A stretch of 64,000 nt of DNA from Hyphomicrobium sulfonivorans (GCF_013306565.1 NZ_PZPO01000002.1:586956-650955); one strand, 5' to 3'; counted from the stretch's first letter, positions 17,594 through 26,727 are shown. The notes: a model not told the origin generated them from the sequence alone. Made by a program: numbers and translations.

Positions 17594-18955
17594 CTAGCTG
17601 CCGTTGCCATTCTCCAGCGAGCGGAAGTGTCCGCGCCGTTGCAACCAGACCAGCAGCATCAGCGCCGGCAGTGCGGTCAGCGATGTCGCGATGAAGAACA
17701 ACGGCCAATCCAGCAGCTTCACCATGTAGCCGGTGCCCGACGCAAAAAACGTGCGGCCCGTCGATGCCAGCGCGGTCAGCAGCGCATACTGTGTGGCCGT
17801 GTGCAGCGGGTTCCGGCATAGCGCCGACAGATACGCGACGAAGATCACGGTGCCGATCGCACCGGCGAAATTCTCGACCACGATGGCGACCGTCAGAGCG
17901 CCGGCGCTGGGCGTCTGATAGCCCAGCCACACGAACACCAGGTTCGATCCCATCTGCAGGAATGCGGCGATCCAAAGCGCCGTGGAGAGCGGCAGCGCGC
18001 GTGCAACGGCGCCACCCGCAAAGCCGCCAGCCAGCAACGCAGCAAGACCAACGCCTTTCACGATTGCAGCGTAGGTCGCCTTCGAATATCCCAACGACAG
18101 CACGAACGGCGCGGTCATCGTGCCCGCAAGCGCATCGCACAGCTTGAACAGGATGACGAACGCCAGCACCGCCAGCGCGGCATCGCTGGTCAGGAAGTCG
18201 GCGAACGCGCCTCTAGCCGTCTCAAACAGACGAAAGATCGGGCTGCCTTCCTTGTCGTGCTCCGCCGCCGCGATGTCGCGCGCCGACTGCGGTTCGCGCG
18301 CGACGATCGAGCCGAACAGGCCGACCAGCACCAGCAGCGCGGCAGCGGCATAGGCCAGCGGCCACACCGATTCCCTGGCGATACCCTGCGTTTCCAGCCA
18401 GGCGCTGAATCCAATCACGCCCGCGCCCGATGCCAGCATGCCGATGCGGTAGGCGGCGACGTAGCCCGCCATGCCCGCCGCCTGCTCATCTGTTGGCAGC
18501 GCCTGCACGCGATAGGCATCGACCACGATATCCTGCGTCGCCGACGCCATCGCCACGATCACCGCGCCAAGGCCGATCATCCACGGCGCAGAAATGGGAT
18601 CGCGCGTGCCGAGAAAAACAATGGCCGCCATCAGCACCAGCTGCGAAGCGATCAACCACGCGCGCCGGCGTCCGAAGTGGCGCGAAAGAAACGGCACCTG
18701 CCAGGCATCGACAACCGGCGCCCACAGGAACTTCAGCGTGTACGGAAGACCCGCAAGCGACAGCAGGCCGATCGTTCCAAGATCAACGCCGCTGTCGGCC
18801 ATCCATACACGGAGCGTTTCGCCCGAAAGCGCCAGTGGCAAACCGGATGAAAAACCCAGCAGCATGATGACGAGCACACTCGGCCTTAGGTAGACCGTTA
18901 GCGCATCGAGGTAAGATCGTCCGGGCTGCGGTTCACTTTGCGTCGGTGCGCTCAT
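17594..18955 (-). CDS. ampG: AmpG-like muropeptide MFS permease
   Basis: A 453-residue major-facilitator protein with about 12 hydrophobic segments. The first one holds the AmpG-type LLGFSSGLPLALSGETLRVW, followed by GLPYTLKFLWAPVVD, which is characteristic of AmpG. AmpG imports GlcNAc-anhydro-MurNAc peptides released from peptidoglycan, feeding recycling and, where present, beta-lactamase induction. The start at the ATG ending at 18955 (MSAPTQ) is preferred; a longer frame to 19066 adds an unlikely His/Arg/Cys-rich lead. The gene is divergent from glpK and no ampD or ampR lies nearby. Substrate specificity is inferred from the family. Confidence 0.85.
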   Translation of the reverse strand: MSAPTQSEPQPGRSYLDALTVYLRPSVLVIMLLGFSSGLPLALSGETLRVWMADSGVDLGTIGLLSLAGLPYTLKFLWAPVVDAWQVPFLSRHFGRRRAWLIASQLVLMAAIVFLGTRDPISAPWMIGLGAVIVAMASATQDIVVDAYRVQALPTDEQAAGMAGYVAAYRIGMLASGAGVIGFSAWLETQGIARESVWPLAYAAAALLVLVGLFGSIVAREPQSARDIAAAEHDKEGSPIFRLFETARGAFADFLTSDAALAVLAFVILFKLCDALAGTMTAPFVLSLGYSKATYAAIVKGVGLAALLAGGFAGGAVARALPLSTALWIAAFLQMGSNLVFVWLGYQTPSAGALTVAIVVENFAGAIGTVIFVAYLSALCRNPLHTATQYALLTALASTGRTFFASGTGYMVKLLDWPLFFIATSLTALPALMLLVWLQRRGHFRSLENGNGS

Positions 18956-19085
18956 GCGGGGCTTCGCTCCGGTGAAGTTGTGCAGGGGGTGGGGACGAGG
19001 TTGACTACAGGTGCGTGCAGTATCTGTCGATCCATGTCCACAAATAGAGTGACCGCGGTGCGGCATTAAAACCGGGAGAGGGTGA

Positions 19086-20588
19086 ATGGCACGCTATGTG
19101 CTGGCGATCGATCAGGGGACAACGTCATCGCGGGCGTTATTGGTTGATGCCGACTACGGCATCAGCGGCATTGCTCAGCATGAATTTAAGCAACATTTTC
19201 CCAATTCCGGCTGGGTTGAGCATGACCCGGAGGAAATCTGGGCAACGACACTCAACGTAGCACGCGCTGCGGTCGCAAACGCGGGCGGCGCGCGCAACAT
19301 CGTCGGCATCGGCATATCCAACCAGCGCGAAACAACCGTCATATGGGAACGTGCTACGGGACGCGCGATCTACAACGCGATCGTCTGGCAGGACCGGCGC
19401 ACCGCCGATCAGTGCGAAGCTTTAAGTGTAGCAGGGCACGGCGAAACCATCCGCGAACGCACTGGCCTGGTTCTCGATCCGTATTTCTCTGCCACCAAGA
19501 TCGCGTGGATACTGGATCACGTTGCGGGTGCGCGCCAGCGGGCTGAGAAAGGCGAGCTTGCGTTCGGCACCATCGACAGCTTTCTGCTGTGGCGGCTTAC
19601 CGGTGGGCGTCAGCACGCAACCGACATCACCAACGCTTCGCGCACCGCGCTGCTCGACATCCGCGCCGGCAAGTGGTCCGACGAACTGCTCGCCATCTTT
19701 AAAGTGCCGCGTGCGTTGCTGCCGGAGGTGAAAGACAACGCGTGCGATTTCGGCAGCACCGATCCGGAGATATTCGGCGGGCCGATCCGCATCGGCGGCA
19801 TGGCGGGCGATCAGCAGGCGGCGACGATAGGGCAGGCATGCTTCAAGCCCGGCATGCTCAAATCCACCTATGGCACCGGCTGTTTTGCCGTGTTGAACAC
19901 GGGAGCGACATGCATCGCCTCGCGCAATCGCCTGCTCAGCACCGTCGCCTATCAGCTTGATGGCGTGCGCACCTATGCGCTGGAAGGCTCGATCTTCATA
20001 GCGGGAGCAGCGGTGCAGTGGCTGCGCGACGGCTTGAAGATCATCGCCCATGCGTCCGACAGCGGACCAATGGCGGCGGCGGCCGATGCCAATCAGGATG
20101 TAACGCTTGTGCCCGCGTTCGTCGGTCTCGGCGCGCCCTATTGGGACCCGGACTGTCGCGGCGCTCTGTTCGGGCTAACGCGCAACACCGGCCCGAACGA
20201 ACTTGCGCGCGCTGCGCTGCAATCGGTTTGTCTGCAAACGTATGATCTGCTGCAGGCGATGCGCGGCGATTGCCCGGAGGTGTCAGGGGCGGTGCTGCGC
20301 GCTGACGGTGGCATGGCCGCGTGCAACTGGACCATGCAGCGTCTCGCCGACATTCTGGATATTCCGGTCGACCGCCCAACCGCGCTTGAAACAACGGCGC
20401 TGGGGGCGGCCTATCTGGCGGGCCTGCAAGCGGGCTTCTATCCGGCGCCGGAGGAATTTGCCACGCGCTGGGCACTGGATCGCCGCTTCGAGCCGCAGAT
20501 GGAGGCGCCCGAACGTCAGCGCATTATCGCCCGCTGGCACGATGCCGTTGGGCGCACCTTGTCGAACGGTGGCGCGATGCCGATGTGA
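19086..20588 (+). CDS. glpK: Glycerol kinase
   Basis: A 500-residue FGGY-family kinase that phosphorylates glycerol to sn-glycerol 3-phosphate with ATP. Family motifs include the phosphate-1 loop [24 protein letters not shown] with [26 protein letters not shown], and the C-terminal [13 protein letters not shown]. Length and motifs are standard. GAGAGGGTGA just upstream of ATG 19086 provides the ribosome site. No glpF or glpD is in the window. The small DUF2905 gene begins at the glpK stop. Confidence 0.95.
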   Translation: MARYVLAIDQGTTSSRALLVDADYGISGIAQHEFKQHFPNSGWVEHDPEEIWATTLNVARAAVANAGGARNIVGIGISNQRETTVIWERATGRAIYNAIVWQDRRTADQCEALSVAGHGETIRERTGLVLDPYFSATKIAWILDHVAGARQRAEKGELAFGTIDSFLLWRLTGGRQHATDITNASRTALLDIRAGKWSDELLAIFKVPRALLPEVKDNACDFGSTDPEIFGGPIRIGGMAGDQQAATIGQACFKPGMLKSTYGTGCFAVLNTGATCIASRNRLLSTVAYQLDGVRTYALEGSIFIAGAAVQWLRDGLKIIAHASDSGPMAAAADANQDVTLVPAFVGLGAPYWDPDCRGALFGLTRNTGPNELARAALQSVCLQTYDLLQAMRGDCPEVSGAVLRADGGMAACNWTMQRLADILDIPVDRPTALETTALGAAYLAGLQAGFYPAPEEFATRWALDRRFEPQMEAPERQRIIARWHDAVGRTLSNGGAMPM

Positions 20589-20593
20589 TTGCC

Positions 20594-20794
20594 ATGGGTA
20601 AGCTGTTGCTCGTCGTCGGAGTGCTGTTGGTGGGTTTCGGCCTCGTCTGGATGCTGGGCGAGCGGTTGGGGCTTGGCCGCCTGCCGGGCGACTTCGTCAT
20701 CGAGCGCGGCAACATCCGCATTTACATCCCGCTGATGACGGGCCTCATCGTCAGCGCTGTGCTGTCGCTGATTTTCTGGCTGATGAAACCTTAA
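20594..20794 (+). CDS. DUF2905 small membrane protein
   Basis: A 66-residue protein with two transmembrane helices separated by the loop LGRLPGDFVIERGNIRIYIP, which is diagnostic of DUF2905. The family has no known function. It begins 5 bases after the glpK stop codon, and an in-frame GTG at 20585 overlaps it, so the two genes are probably co-transcribed. Confidence 0.85.
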   Translation: MGKLLLVVGVLLVGFGLVWMLGERLGLGRLPGDFVIERGNIRIYIPLMTGLIVSAVLSLIFWLMKP

Positions 20795-20836
20795 ACGCAT
20801 CGCCGCGTTTGTTGCGTCGTTGGTTGAAACGCGCCG

Positions 20837-21598
20837 TCAGCGCACAACGGCGACGACGCGCGCGGGCGCCGCTGATGCGCCGACAATTTTCAGCGGAAAC
20901 ACCATCACCTCAAAGCCATGCGGCGGTAGTGCTCCGAGATTGGTCAGCTGTTCCATGTGCCAATACGGCCGCCGCTGGCCGACGCGATGCGCTTCCCAGA
21001 ACAGCGTGTCATCGTTGGTGGCTTTGGAGCACGCGATCTGTGCGCGGAATGGCAGATCCCATCCCCACTGGTCGATGCCCATCACCGTCGGGCCGCGATC
21101 CAGCAGCCATTCAGTCGCCGCCGCGCTCATGCCGGTGCCTCGCTTCCAGAACTCCTTCGTGCCCATCAGTTTGTCGCGGCCGGTGCGGATCAGCACGATG
21201 GTGCGCGCGTCCAGTTGCGCGCCGTTTTTCGCCAGCGCCGCTTCAAGGTCGGCAGGCGTAATCGCGTCGTCATCGGCCTTGTGCGTCAGGTCCAGCACCA
21301 CGCCTGGCCCGATGCATTTCTCCAGCGGCATCTCGTCGATGGTCTGTGCAGGCGCGCCGGCGGACGTCGGACCGTAGTGCCACGGTGCATCGATGTGCGT
21401 TGTCGAATGCACGCCCATCTTGGTGATCGTGTCGTCGGCCCAGCCGGTGAAGTCGCGCGGCATAAGCCGCTTCGGCAGACCCAGCAGGCGCACCAGCAAC
21501 TTGGCCGCGCCGTGCCGCTTGTGGCGGATCTTCACTTGCATGAAGCGCGGATCGCCACTGTTGAACTGAATCGGCTTCGACAGATCGATGACCTGCAT
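20837..21598 (-). CDS. Cyclase-family (kynurenine formamidase-like) metal hydrolase
   Basis: About 253 residues. The family signature HSTTHIDAPWHY (an HxGTHxDxPxH-type metal-binding site) is present, preceded by IDLSKPI at the N-terminus. Members include kynurenine formamidase and isatin hydrolase, which open amide or lactam bonds with Zn or Mn. The likely start is the ATG ending at 21598, where the family N-terminus begins. An ATG ending at 21706, 3 bases after the upstream gene's stop, would add 36 residues without family similarity but would allow translational coupling. It follows a fumarylacetoacetate-hydrolase-like gene on the same strand, consistent with a small catabolic unit. The substrate is undetermined. 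Confidence 0.82.
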   Translation of the reverse strand: MQVIDLSKPIQFNSGDPRFMQVKIRHKRHGAAKLLVRLLGLPKRLMPRDFTGWADDTITKMGVHSTTHIDAPWHYGPTSAGAPAQTIDEMPLEKCIGPGVVLDLTHKADDDAITPADLEAALAKNGAQLDARTIVLIRTGRDKLMGTKEFWKRGTGMSAAATEWLLDRGPTVMGIDQWGWDLPFRAQIACSKATNDDTLFWEAHRVGQRRPYWHMEQLTNLGALPPHGFEVMVFPLKIVGASAAPARVVAVVR

Positions 21599-21709
21599 GG
21601 ATGATTGATCTGGAGAGATCACGTTCGCCAAAATCGTGATGTGGCTCCAGCCTCCTGTTGCGACCGATGATTTACGCTTCGGACTGATAGGGTCCGAAGC
21701 GATCATGGT

Positions 21710-22696
21710 CTAAGTTATCTGATTGCTCAGCGTGCCGATGCCGTCGATGGCGAGCGTTACCGTATCGCCGCGCGCCAGCAGTCGTCCCGCTTCGATACCG
21801 CTGCCGCCGGGCAGCGTCCCGGTTCCGAACAACTCTCCCGGATGAAGCTGTTCGCCCGCGCTCGCATGTGCCAGCGCCTCACCTAAAGACCAGCGCGCGT
21901 TTTGTGTTGCGCACTCTGCAACCGGCTGGCCATTGATGGATACGCTGCCGCGCAGTTCATTCCAGCGGGGCAGGATCTCATCGGCGCTTACAACCACGGC
22001 GGAGATCGCGCTGGCAAAGTGCTTTGCTTTCTGCGGGCCGAAGCCTGACCGCATCTCGGCAAGCTGCACGTCGCGGGCGGAAAAATCGTTCAGCACCACA
22101 AAGCCGCCGATGGCAGCTTCGGCCGCTTCCGGTGTTGCGTCGCGCAGCGGATGCGCCAGCACGAAGCCCAGCTCCAGCTCGTAATCGAGCGCGTTGGTAT
22201 AATGCGGTATCGCGATGTCATCGCCATCGGTCGATATGGTCAGGTGATTGCCCATGTAATAGATCGGCTGGCGATACCACAGCGCGCTTGGACGCAGGGG
22301 TGGGAATGTCCGGCGGGTAACCACCTCATAAGCGGAAGCAATGCGCGCGGTCGCGGGCATGAAGCGGCGGACGAAACCGCGTGCCGCATCGATTGCATGC
22401 GCCTCATACAACATGAAATCGCGGAACGAGCGCGGGGTGAAAGGCAGCGCGGACGCTGCCGCCGCCTCTGCATTGGCGTTCGCTGCAATGTTGCGCGCTG
22501 CTTCCTGGATGCGTGCGCGTAGCTCCAGCGGCAATGCCAGCAGTGCGATGGTGTCGGCGGACGTCTGTCCGCTCAGCTCCACGTCGCGCCCGGACAAGTT
22601 CGCAGCGGCGATGGCTGCGGCGACGCTCACCCAGCCTTGTGGCGCTTCTAGCTCAATACGCAATCGGCCGCCGCTCGCTCTCCGCCGAAGCTTCAT
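21710..22696 (-). CDS. Fumarylacetoacetate hydrolase (FAH)-family protein
   Basis: A 328-residue protein whose C-terminal two-thirds show FAH-fold features: YYMGNHLTISTDGDDI, the acidic metal-binding segment DYELELGFVLAH, and ELFGTGTLPGGSG. The N-terminal third resembles the small N-terminal domain of fumarylacetoacetase-like enzymes. It probably cleaves a C-C bond of a diketo acid in aromatic or other ring catabolism. The start ending at 22696 has GAGAGG upstream. It forms a two-gene unit with the cyclase-family gene. Which pathway is involved cannot be read from the sequence. Confidence 0.83.
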   Translation of the reverse strand: MKLRRRASGGRLRIELEAPQGWVSVAAAIAAANLSGRDVELSGQTSADTIALLALPLELRARIQEAARNIAANANAEAAAASALPFTPRSFRDFMLYEAHAIDAARGFVRRFMPATARIASAYEVVTRRTFPPLRPSALWYRQPIYYMGNHLTISTDGDDIAIPHYTNALDYELELGFVLAHPLRDATPEAAEAAIGGFVVLNDFSARDVQLAEMRSGFGPQKAKHFASAISAVVVSADEILPRWNELRGSVSINGQPVAECATQNARWSLGEALAHASAGEQLHPGELFGTGTLPGGSGIEAGRLLARGDTVTLAIDGIGTLSNQIT

Positions 22697-22877
22697 CGGC
22701 CCTCTCTGTTGGCAAGGTTTCGTCGCATCCAAGCTCGCGCTTTAGCGGTTTGCTTACGCTGGTTCCAGGGCGAAGAGCACTAAAAGGTTCAGGCAATCGC
22801 CATACGCTTGAAAGTAACGCGGGCGCGCTAGCATGGCATCCAGCGTTGCAAAAACTGTATGTCAGCGAGAAACGGTC

Positions 22878-23168
22878 ATGCTCCTCAACTGGTCTCAAAT
22901 CATCGTCTGGCTCATCATCGGTCTACTCGGCGGCACTCTTGCCGGCATCGCCGTGCGTTGGCAGCGGGAAGGGTTCGGCTGGTGGACCAATCTCGGTATC
23001 GGCCTGATCGGTGCTCTGGTCGGCGGCTTCCTGTTCCGCCTGTTCAACATTTTGCCCGGCCTGGAGACGATCTCGATATCGCTGCGCGACGTGGTCTCGG
23101 CGGTTGTCGGGTCGATCCTGTTCCTTGGCGCGCTCTGGCTCTACGGTCACTACAACAAATCCCCGTGA
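22878..23168 (+). CDS. Small membrane protein, GlsB/YeaQ/YmgE (transglycosylase-associated)-like
   Basis: A 96-residue protein with three hydrophobic helices (IIVWLIIGLLGGTLAGIAV, LGIGLIGALVGGFLFRLF, VSAVVGSILFLGALWLY). The glycine-rich GLIGALVGG core is typical of the GlsB/YeaQ/YmgE family, whose members are often stress-induced and have no settled function. The start at ATG 22878 excludes a non-hydrophobic lead of 15 residues. It is convergent with ctrA. Confidence 0.65.
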   Translation: MLLNWSQIIVWLIIGLLGGTLAGIAVRWQREGFGWWTNLGIGLIGALVGGFLFRLFNILPGLETISISLRDVVSAVVGSILFLGALWLYGHYNKSP

Positions 23169-23324
23169 GCGCGGCAGGCAGAAAAATCGAAGGCGTTTTC
23201 GGGGATTAATTATCGCGGCAGTCTCAGCAATGGCGCGACAAATGAACAGGCGTGTTGATGGCGCCTGCAACCGTTAAAAGTAATTTAAATTTCTATTAAT
23301 ATTTATTAACAAACTATGAACGAA

Positions 23325-23349
23325 ATCGGGGGCCATTTCGGCCCCCGAT
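23325..23349 (-). terminator. Probable ctrA terminator
   Basis: The 10-bp arms ATCGGGGGCC and GGCCCCCGAT surround a 5-base loop, 34 bases after the ctrA stop. On the minus strand they are followed by TTCGTT and then AT-rich DNA, as expected of a Rho-independent terminator. Confidence 0.65.
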
Positions 23350-23382
23350 AAAGTGGTGCTGACGCGGAACAAACGGCGGGCT

Positions 23383-24087
23383 TTAGGCGGCGGTAGTAAC
23401 CGCGCCTTCGTCGCTCGGATCGCGGAGCACATAACCGCGCCCCCACACCGTTTCGATGTAATGCTGACCACCCGTTGCCGCCTGCAGCTTCTTGCGCAGC
23501 TTGCAGATGAACACGTCGATGATCTTGAGCTCCGGCTCGTCCATGCCGCCGTAGAGATGGTTCAGGAACATCTCCTTCGTCAGCGTGGTGCCCTTGCGCA
23601 GCGAGAGCAGCTCAAGCATCTGATATTCCTTGCCGGTCAGATGCACGCGCTGGCCATTCACATCGACAGTCTTGGTGTCGAGGTTGACCCGCAGATCGCC
23701 GGTCTCGATGACCGACTGCGCATGGCCCTTCGAGCGCCGAACAATGGCGTGAATGCGCGCAACCAGCTCATCTTTATGGAATGGCTTGGTCATGTAGTCG
23801 TCGGCACCGAAGCCGAGACCGCGCACCTTGTCCTCAATGCCGGCATGGCCGGAAAGAATGAGGATCGGTGTGCCGACTTTCGCGACGCGCAAGGTCTTGA
23901 GGACCTCGTAGCCGCTCATGTCCGGAAGGCCAAGATCCAGCAGAATAATGTCGTAGTCGTACAGTTTTCCGAGGTCGACACCTTCTTCACCGAGGTCGGT
24001 CGTATAACAGTTGAACCCCTCGGATTGGAGCATCAGTTCGATGCTCTGTGCTGTCGCACTGTCGTCCTCGATCAAAAGAACTCTCAT
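23383..24087 (-). CDS. ctrA: Cell-cycle response regulator CtrA
   Basis: A 234-residue OmpR-type response regulator. The receiver domain has Asp51 as phosphoacceptor ([16 protein letters not shown]) and a lysine in [11 protein letters not shown]. The winged-helix domain includes [12 protein letters not shown] and [11 protein letters not shown]. The long stretch [16 protein letters not shown] is diagnostic of CtrA. CtrA is the essential alphaproteobacterial master regulator of cell cycle, division and flagellar genes, phosphorylated through CckA-ChpT. The final residues after VLRDP ([10 protein letters not shown]) form the short variable tail used in ClpXP degradation, ending in Ala-Ala. It lies beside fliJ and close to sciP. 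Confidence 0.97.
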   Translation of the reverse strand: MRVLLIEDDSATAQSIELMLQSEGFNCYTTDLGEEGVDLGKLYDYDIILLDLGLPDMSGYEVLKTLRVAKVGTPILILSGHAGIEDKVRGLGFGADDYMTKPFHKDELVARIHAIVRRSKGHAQSVIETGDLRVNLDTKTVDVNGQRVHLTGKEYQMLELLSLRKGTTLTKEMFLNHLYGGMDEPELKIIDVFICKLRKKLQAATGGQHYIETVWGRGYVLRDPSDEGAVTTAA

Positions 24088-24682
24088 GATCGTTCCTCTT
24101 CGTCCGCGCCGCTTGCCCCATTAGCCGAAAAGAGCGCCCGCATCTTTTCAAGCTAACCCACTGTTAGGAAATTACCCGCCGAAAGTTAACAAATCCTAAT
24201 TAAGTCTTTCTCCGTATCCCAACACTCCAACCAACTCTGTTTACCTGCCTGCCAGACGCCGTTTTCCGCGACCTTTTGAAATATGAAAAGTCTGGAAATA
24301 GAACAGGGTGCATGGCCGAAATAGCCATGCTGCAGTGCAAGCATTCAGTCGTTGCCGGTGGATGACGGTTTTGGAGTTCGGATCGGTGATATCTGAGGCT
24401 TGGACCCCGTTGGAGGTCTTCACAACTAGGATGCACTGACCGGACCCAACTCATTACGAATCAAGAGGTAACTTAATTCGCTCGGGCGGCCTAGGTCCGA
24501 TTGGTCATTTTTTGGCCCCAAAGGGCATAGTATCGAATAGATTGATGTTCGCGTTGCTTTACCGCAACTTAATGGCCAGATGTCATATTCGGTGTGAAGA
24601 TGGTGCGCCTTCCCGCAGGTGACACCCCAGGCCGTCAGGCCCAAGGATTTCTGAGCTCAAAGCGGGAGTTTGTTGGTGGGGC
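24088..24682. other. Long non-coding stretch upstream of ctrA
   Basis: About 600 bases with no supportable gene. The DNA is less GC-rich than its neighbours. It should contain the ctrA promoters. A hairpin, CATGGC-N7-GCCATG, occurs around 24311-24329. A single GAATC (a CcrM-type GANTC site) is at 24458-24462, some 370 bases from the ctrA start. A small RNA is possible but nothing specific supports one. In related genomes this neighbourhood often contains fliI, which is absent here. Confidence 0.4.
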
Positions 24683-24698
24683 TGGCACGCTTCTTGTT
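24683..24698 (+). promoter_or_regulatory. Sigma-54-like promoter upstream of fliJ
   Basis: TGGCACG-CTTC-TTGTT matches the -24/-12 consensus TGGCACG-N4-TTGCW at every position except T for C in the -12 GC pair. It lies about 42 bases before the fliJ ATG, leaving room for a normal leader. Class III/IV flagellar genes of alphaproteobacteria such as Caulobacter use this type of promoter. Confidence 0.55.
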
Positions 24699-24739
24699 AG
24701 TGATGCCGCACAGTTCGAATTTGTCCGGGGTATCGAACA

Positions 24740-25117
24740 ATGAAAGCACGTGAATCGGCGCTGAGACTGAAGCGCTTCGCAGCCGACGAAAAAGCGCGGA
24801 AGGTTGCCGATCTGGAGCACATGATCCGCGAATTCGACGGCATGGCGAGCGATCTCGACCGTCAGATCAAGGCGGAAGAGGAGCGGACCGGCGTCCGTGA
24901 TCCGGCCCATTTTAACTATTCGACGTTTGCCAAGTCGGCCAGCCAACGCCGTGATAACCTCATCGCGTCGGCCGATGGGCTGAAGGCCAAGCTCGAGGTT
25001 GCGCTTCGCGAGCGTGACGAGGCTTTGGAGCAGGCGGCCCGCGCAGACACGGCCAGTCAGGATCAGCTCCGCAACCGCCGTCGGGCGGATCGTTCGGCTG
25101 CCACGGCGCTGCGCTGA
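24740..25117 (+). CDS. fliJ: Flagellar export chaperone FliJ
   Basis: A 125-residue, almost entirely helical, charged protein with the FliJ pattern. It has an N-terminal RLKRFAADEKARKVADLEHM and two long coiled-coil helices broken around residues 50-60 (GVRDPAHFNYSTF). In the flagellar type III export apparatus FliJ forms the stalk inside the FliI ATPase ring and recycles chaperones. In many Rhizobiales fliJ sits next to fliI and ctrA; here only fliJ is present. The start at ATG 24740 follows a sigma-54-like promoter, and a terminator follows at 25192, so it appears to be a single-gene unit. Assignment rests on coiled-coil pattern and location. Confidence 0.75.
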   Translation: MKARESALRLKRFAADEKARKVADLEHMIREFDGMASDLDRQIKAEEERTGVRDPAHFNYSTFAKSASQRRDNLIASADGLKAKLEVALRERDEALEQAARADTASQDQLRNRRRADRSAATALR

Positions 25118-25191
25118 GTAAGCGTCCTTGATCGAGGCCCGGAATGTGATCCGGGCCGGCGTCAATCGAATCCATTCTGTTCTGAGTAAAG

Positions 25192-25220
25192 CCGGGCCAT
25201 GCATCATGTGCCCGGTTTTT
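25192..25220 (+). terminator. fliJ terminator
   Basis: The arms CCGGGC and GCCCGG, with internal CATG half-palindromes in the loop, are followed directly by TTTTT. It lies 75 bases after the fliJ stop. Confidence 0.75.
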
Positions 25221-25473
25221 GCTGTTTCTGACCGGATCAACGGCTGCTCTTAGGCTGTTTCGCTATGGGCCATCGCGTCGCGAACCGATCGCCTGACGCC
25301 GGCGCCAGGCGACACTGTAGTCGCCCCAATGGTAAGCTTCACGGTTGCCCCCAACCGGATGCCAGCGCCCGGCTGCTTGGGCTTGTGTTCTTCGTGCCGG
25401 CCATGCAAACCGGGCTGATACTCTGCGGTGCCGATGCACCGAGATCGATTTTGCTAGATGGCTAAAGGGGCGG

Positions 25474-26091
25474 ATGCGGCGGTCAGCACACAATGTGTCT
25501 GAAGCAACTTTAGGTCGGGCCACTGGCGCAGGCCGGATCGGTCTGGCCCTGGCCGCTGCTGGCCTGGTTTTGATATGCGCTGGCTGTACAAGCGCAAATC
25601 CGCCGTCGTTGCCGACCATCCCGCCGTTATCGGAAGGCGCAACCGCAGCTTTGGATGCGCCGCCGGGGGCTGCTCCTCCGTCGCCGCAGCAGGCTCAATC
25701 GGAGCCTCCGCAACCTCAGTTGCATCCTATTTCGATTGAGGGCAGGCCGACGGAAATCTATGAGCGGATTGCCCGCGGCGCCCTAGCGTGCTGGTTCGGC
25801 CCGTCGGGGGCCTTGAAGGCCAATTATGTTTATCACGCCGACGCTGAGCCGCCGAGCAAGGGTGGCCGCGCGGTGATCGTCATTCACGAGCGTGATCGCA
25901 GCGCCGACAATCCCAAGGGGTTGCGCGCTTACCGTGTGGTCATAGAAACTGATAGCAGAACCGGCGGGACGACTGTCGTTACCGAAAACCTGAAGCTTTC
26001 GGAACTGCTGGCAGCGGCCATGGATGCCGATGCGCGCCGCTGGGGAACAGGCGCTACCGGCTGCGGCGCTACGGGTATCGTAGGCTGGTAG
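25474..26091 (+). CDS. Putative lipoprotein of unknown function
   Basis: A 205-residue protein. Its N-terminal hydrophobic segment ends in LICAGC, a plausible though imperfect lipobox, so it may be lipidated at that Cys and anchored to a membrane. A Pro/Ala/Gln-rich linker (residues 50-85) leads to a globular domain that includes YERIARGALACWFGP and RAVIVIHERDR. The start at ATG 25474 is preceded by AGGGG. I do not recognise the family, although similar proteins are common in Rhizobiales. It lies between fliJ and sciP and is convergent with sciP; no flagellar role is evident. Confidence 0.65.
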   Translation: MRRSAHNVSEATLGRATGAGRIGLALAAAGLVLICAGCTSANPPSLPTIPPLSEGATAALDAPPGAAPPSPQQAQSEPPQPQLHPISIEGRPTEIYERIARGALACWFGPSGALKANYVYHADAEPPSKGGRAVIVIHERDRSADNPKGLRAYRVVIETDSRTGGTTVVTENLKLSELLAAAMDADARRWGTGATGCGATGIVGW

Positions 26092-26143
26092 GAAGGTGGC
26101 TTAAGAAGGTTGGCGGCAGCAAACAGCTTTCCGAAGCGCAGGA

Positions 26144-26165
26144 GGGCGGCCAGTGCTGGCCGCCC
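26144..26165. terminator. Hairpin between convergent lipoprotein and sciP genes
   Basis: A perfect 10-bp palindrome (GGGCGGCCAG-TG-CTGGCCGCCC) sits between the two stop codons. It lacks a T tract, so termination in both directions is likely but not assured. Confidence 0.55.
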
Positions 26166-26172
26166 GCGATGT

Positions 26173-26460
26173 TTAGTCGCGATAGTCCTGAACTTTCGTA
26201 GCGCGGAGCCCCGGTAGCCCGTGCTTGTCGATCGATCGCTGCCACGACAGAAACTCGTCGACGGTCAGCTTGTATCGATCGCAGGCTTCCTCAATGCTGA
26301 GCAGGCCGCCGCGGACAGCAGCAACCACCTCAGCCTTGCGGCGGATTACCCAACGTTTCGTGTCTTTGGGCGGTAGATCGGCAATCGTTAGCGGGCTTCC
26401 ATCCGGCCCGATAACGTAGCGTACCCGCGCTCTCATCTGTTGCTCGGTCATGATACTCAT
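26173..26460 (-). CDS. sciP: CtrA inhibitor SciP (DUF1153 DNA-binding protein)
   Basis: A 95-residue helix-turn-helix protein of the DUF1153/SciP family. Conserved stretches are VRYVIGPDGSPLTIADLPP, KRWVIRRKAEVVAAVRGG, and LSIEEACDRYKLTVDEFLSW, which forms the trihelical HTH. In Caulobacter SciP binds CtrA and DNA at CtrA-activated promoters and blocks their transcription in G1, including flagellar and ctrA genes. Two ATGs are possible (26460, or three codons later). The gene is convergent with the lipoprotein gene and lies 2.1 kb from ctrA. The strong similarity makes the identification firm; its regulon here is inferred. Confidence 0.93.
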   Translation of the reverse strand: MSIMTEQQMRARVRYVIGPDGSPLTIADLPPKDTKRWVIRRKAEVVAAVRGGLLSIEEACDRYKLTVDEFLSWQRSIDKHGLPGLRATKVQDYRD

Positions 26461-26727
26461 TACACACTCGCTGACCAGCTAAGGGTTATAGCCCAACAGG
26501 ATTAAGGTCGGGCTAAGTTCTTGAGTAAACGTAACATAAATCAATCGACCCCGCCCCCAGGGGGTTCTGTTAAGGTTTACGCAACGGCTGTCTGCGCCAA
26601 CAGGAGCCAGCGGCTTCAGCTTGCGTTTATGGCCGCTCAAGCCGTAAGGTTTGCGCTCCAGGCACTTCGACGGGCCGGACGTGCGCTCGCCATACTTAAG
26701 CGCCAAATCCCAGCAATGAACTAACGA

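Noticed and set aside
24455..24465. CcrM-type GANTC site upstream of ctrA as a cell-cycle methylation switch
   Set aside because: One site about 370 bases from the ctrA start is expected by chance; no promoter could be tied to it.
24635..25240. Minus-strand frame of 201 residues opposite fliJ
   Set aside because: The plus-strand frame gives a coherent FliJ-like coiled coil with promoter and terminator; the opposite frame is a shadow.
26521..26724. Short plus-strand frame between sciP and mnmA (67 residues)
   Set aside because: No ribosome site, unusual composition and no family resemblance; the region is better read as the divergent promoter area.
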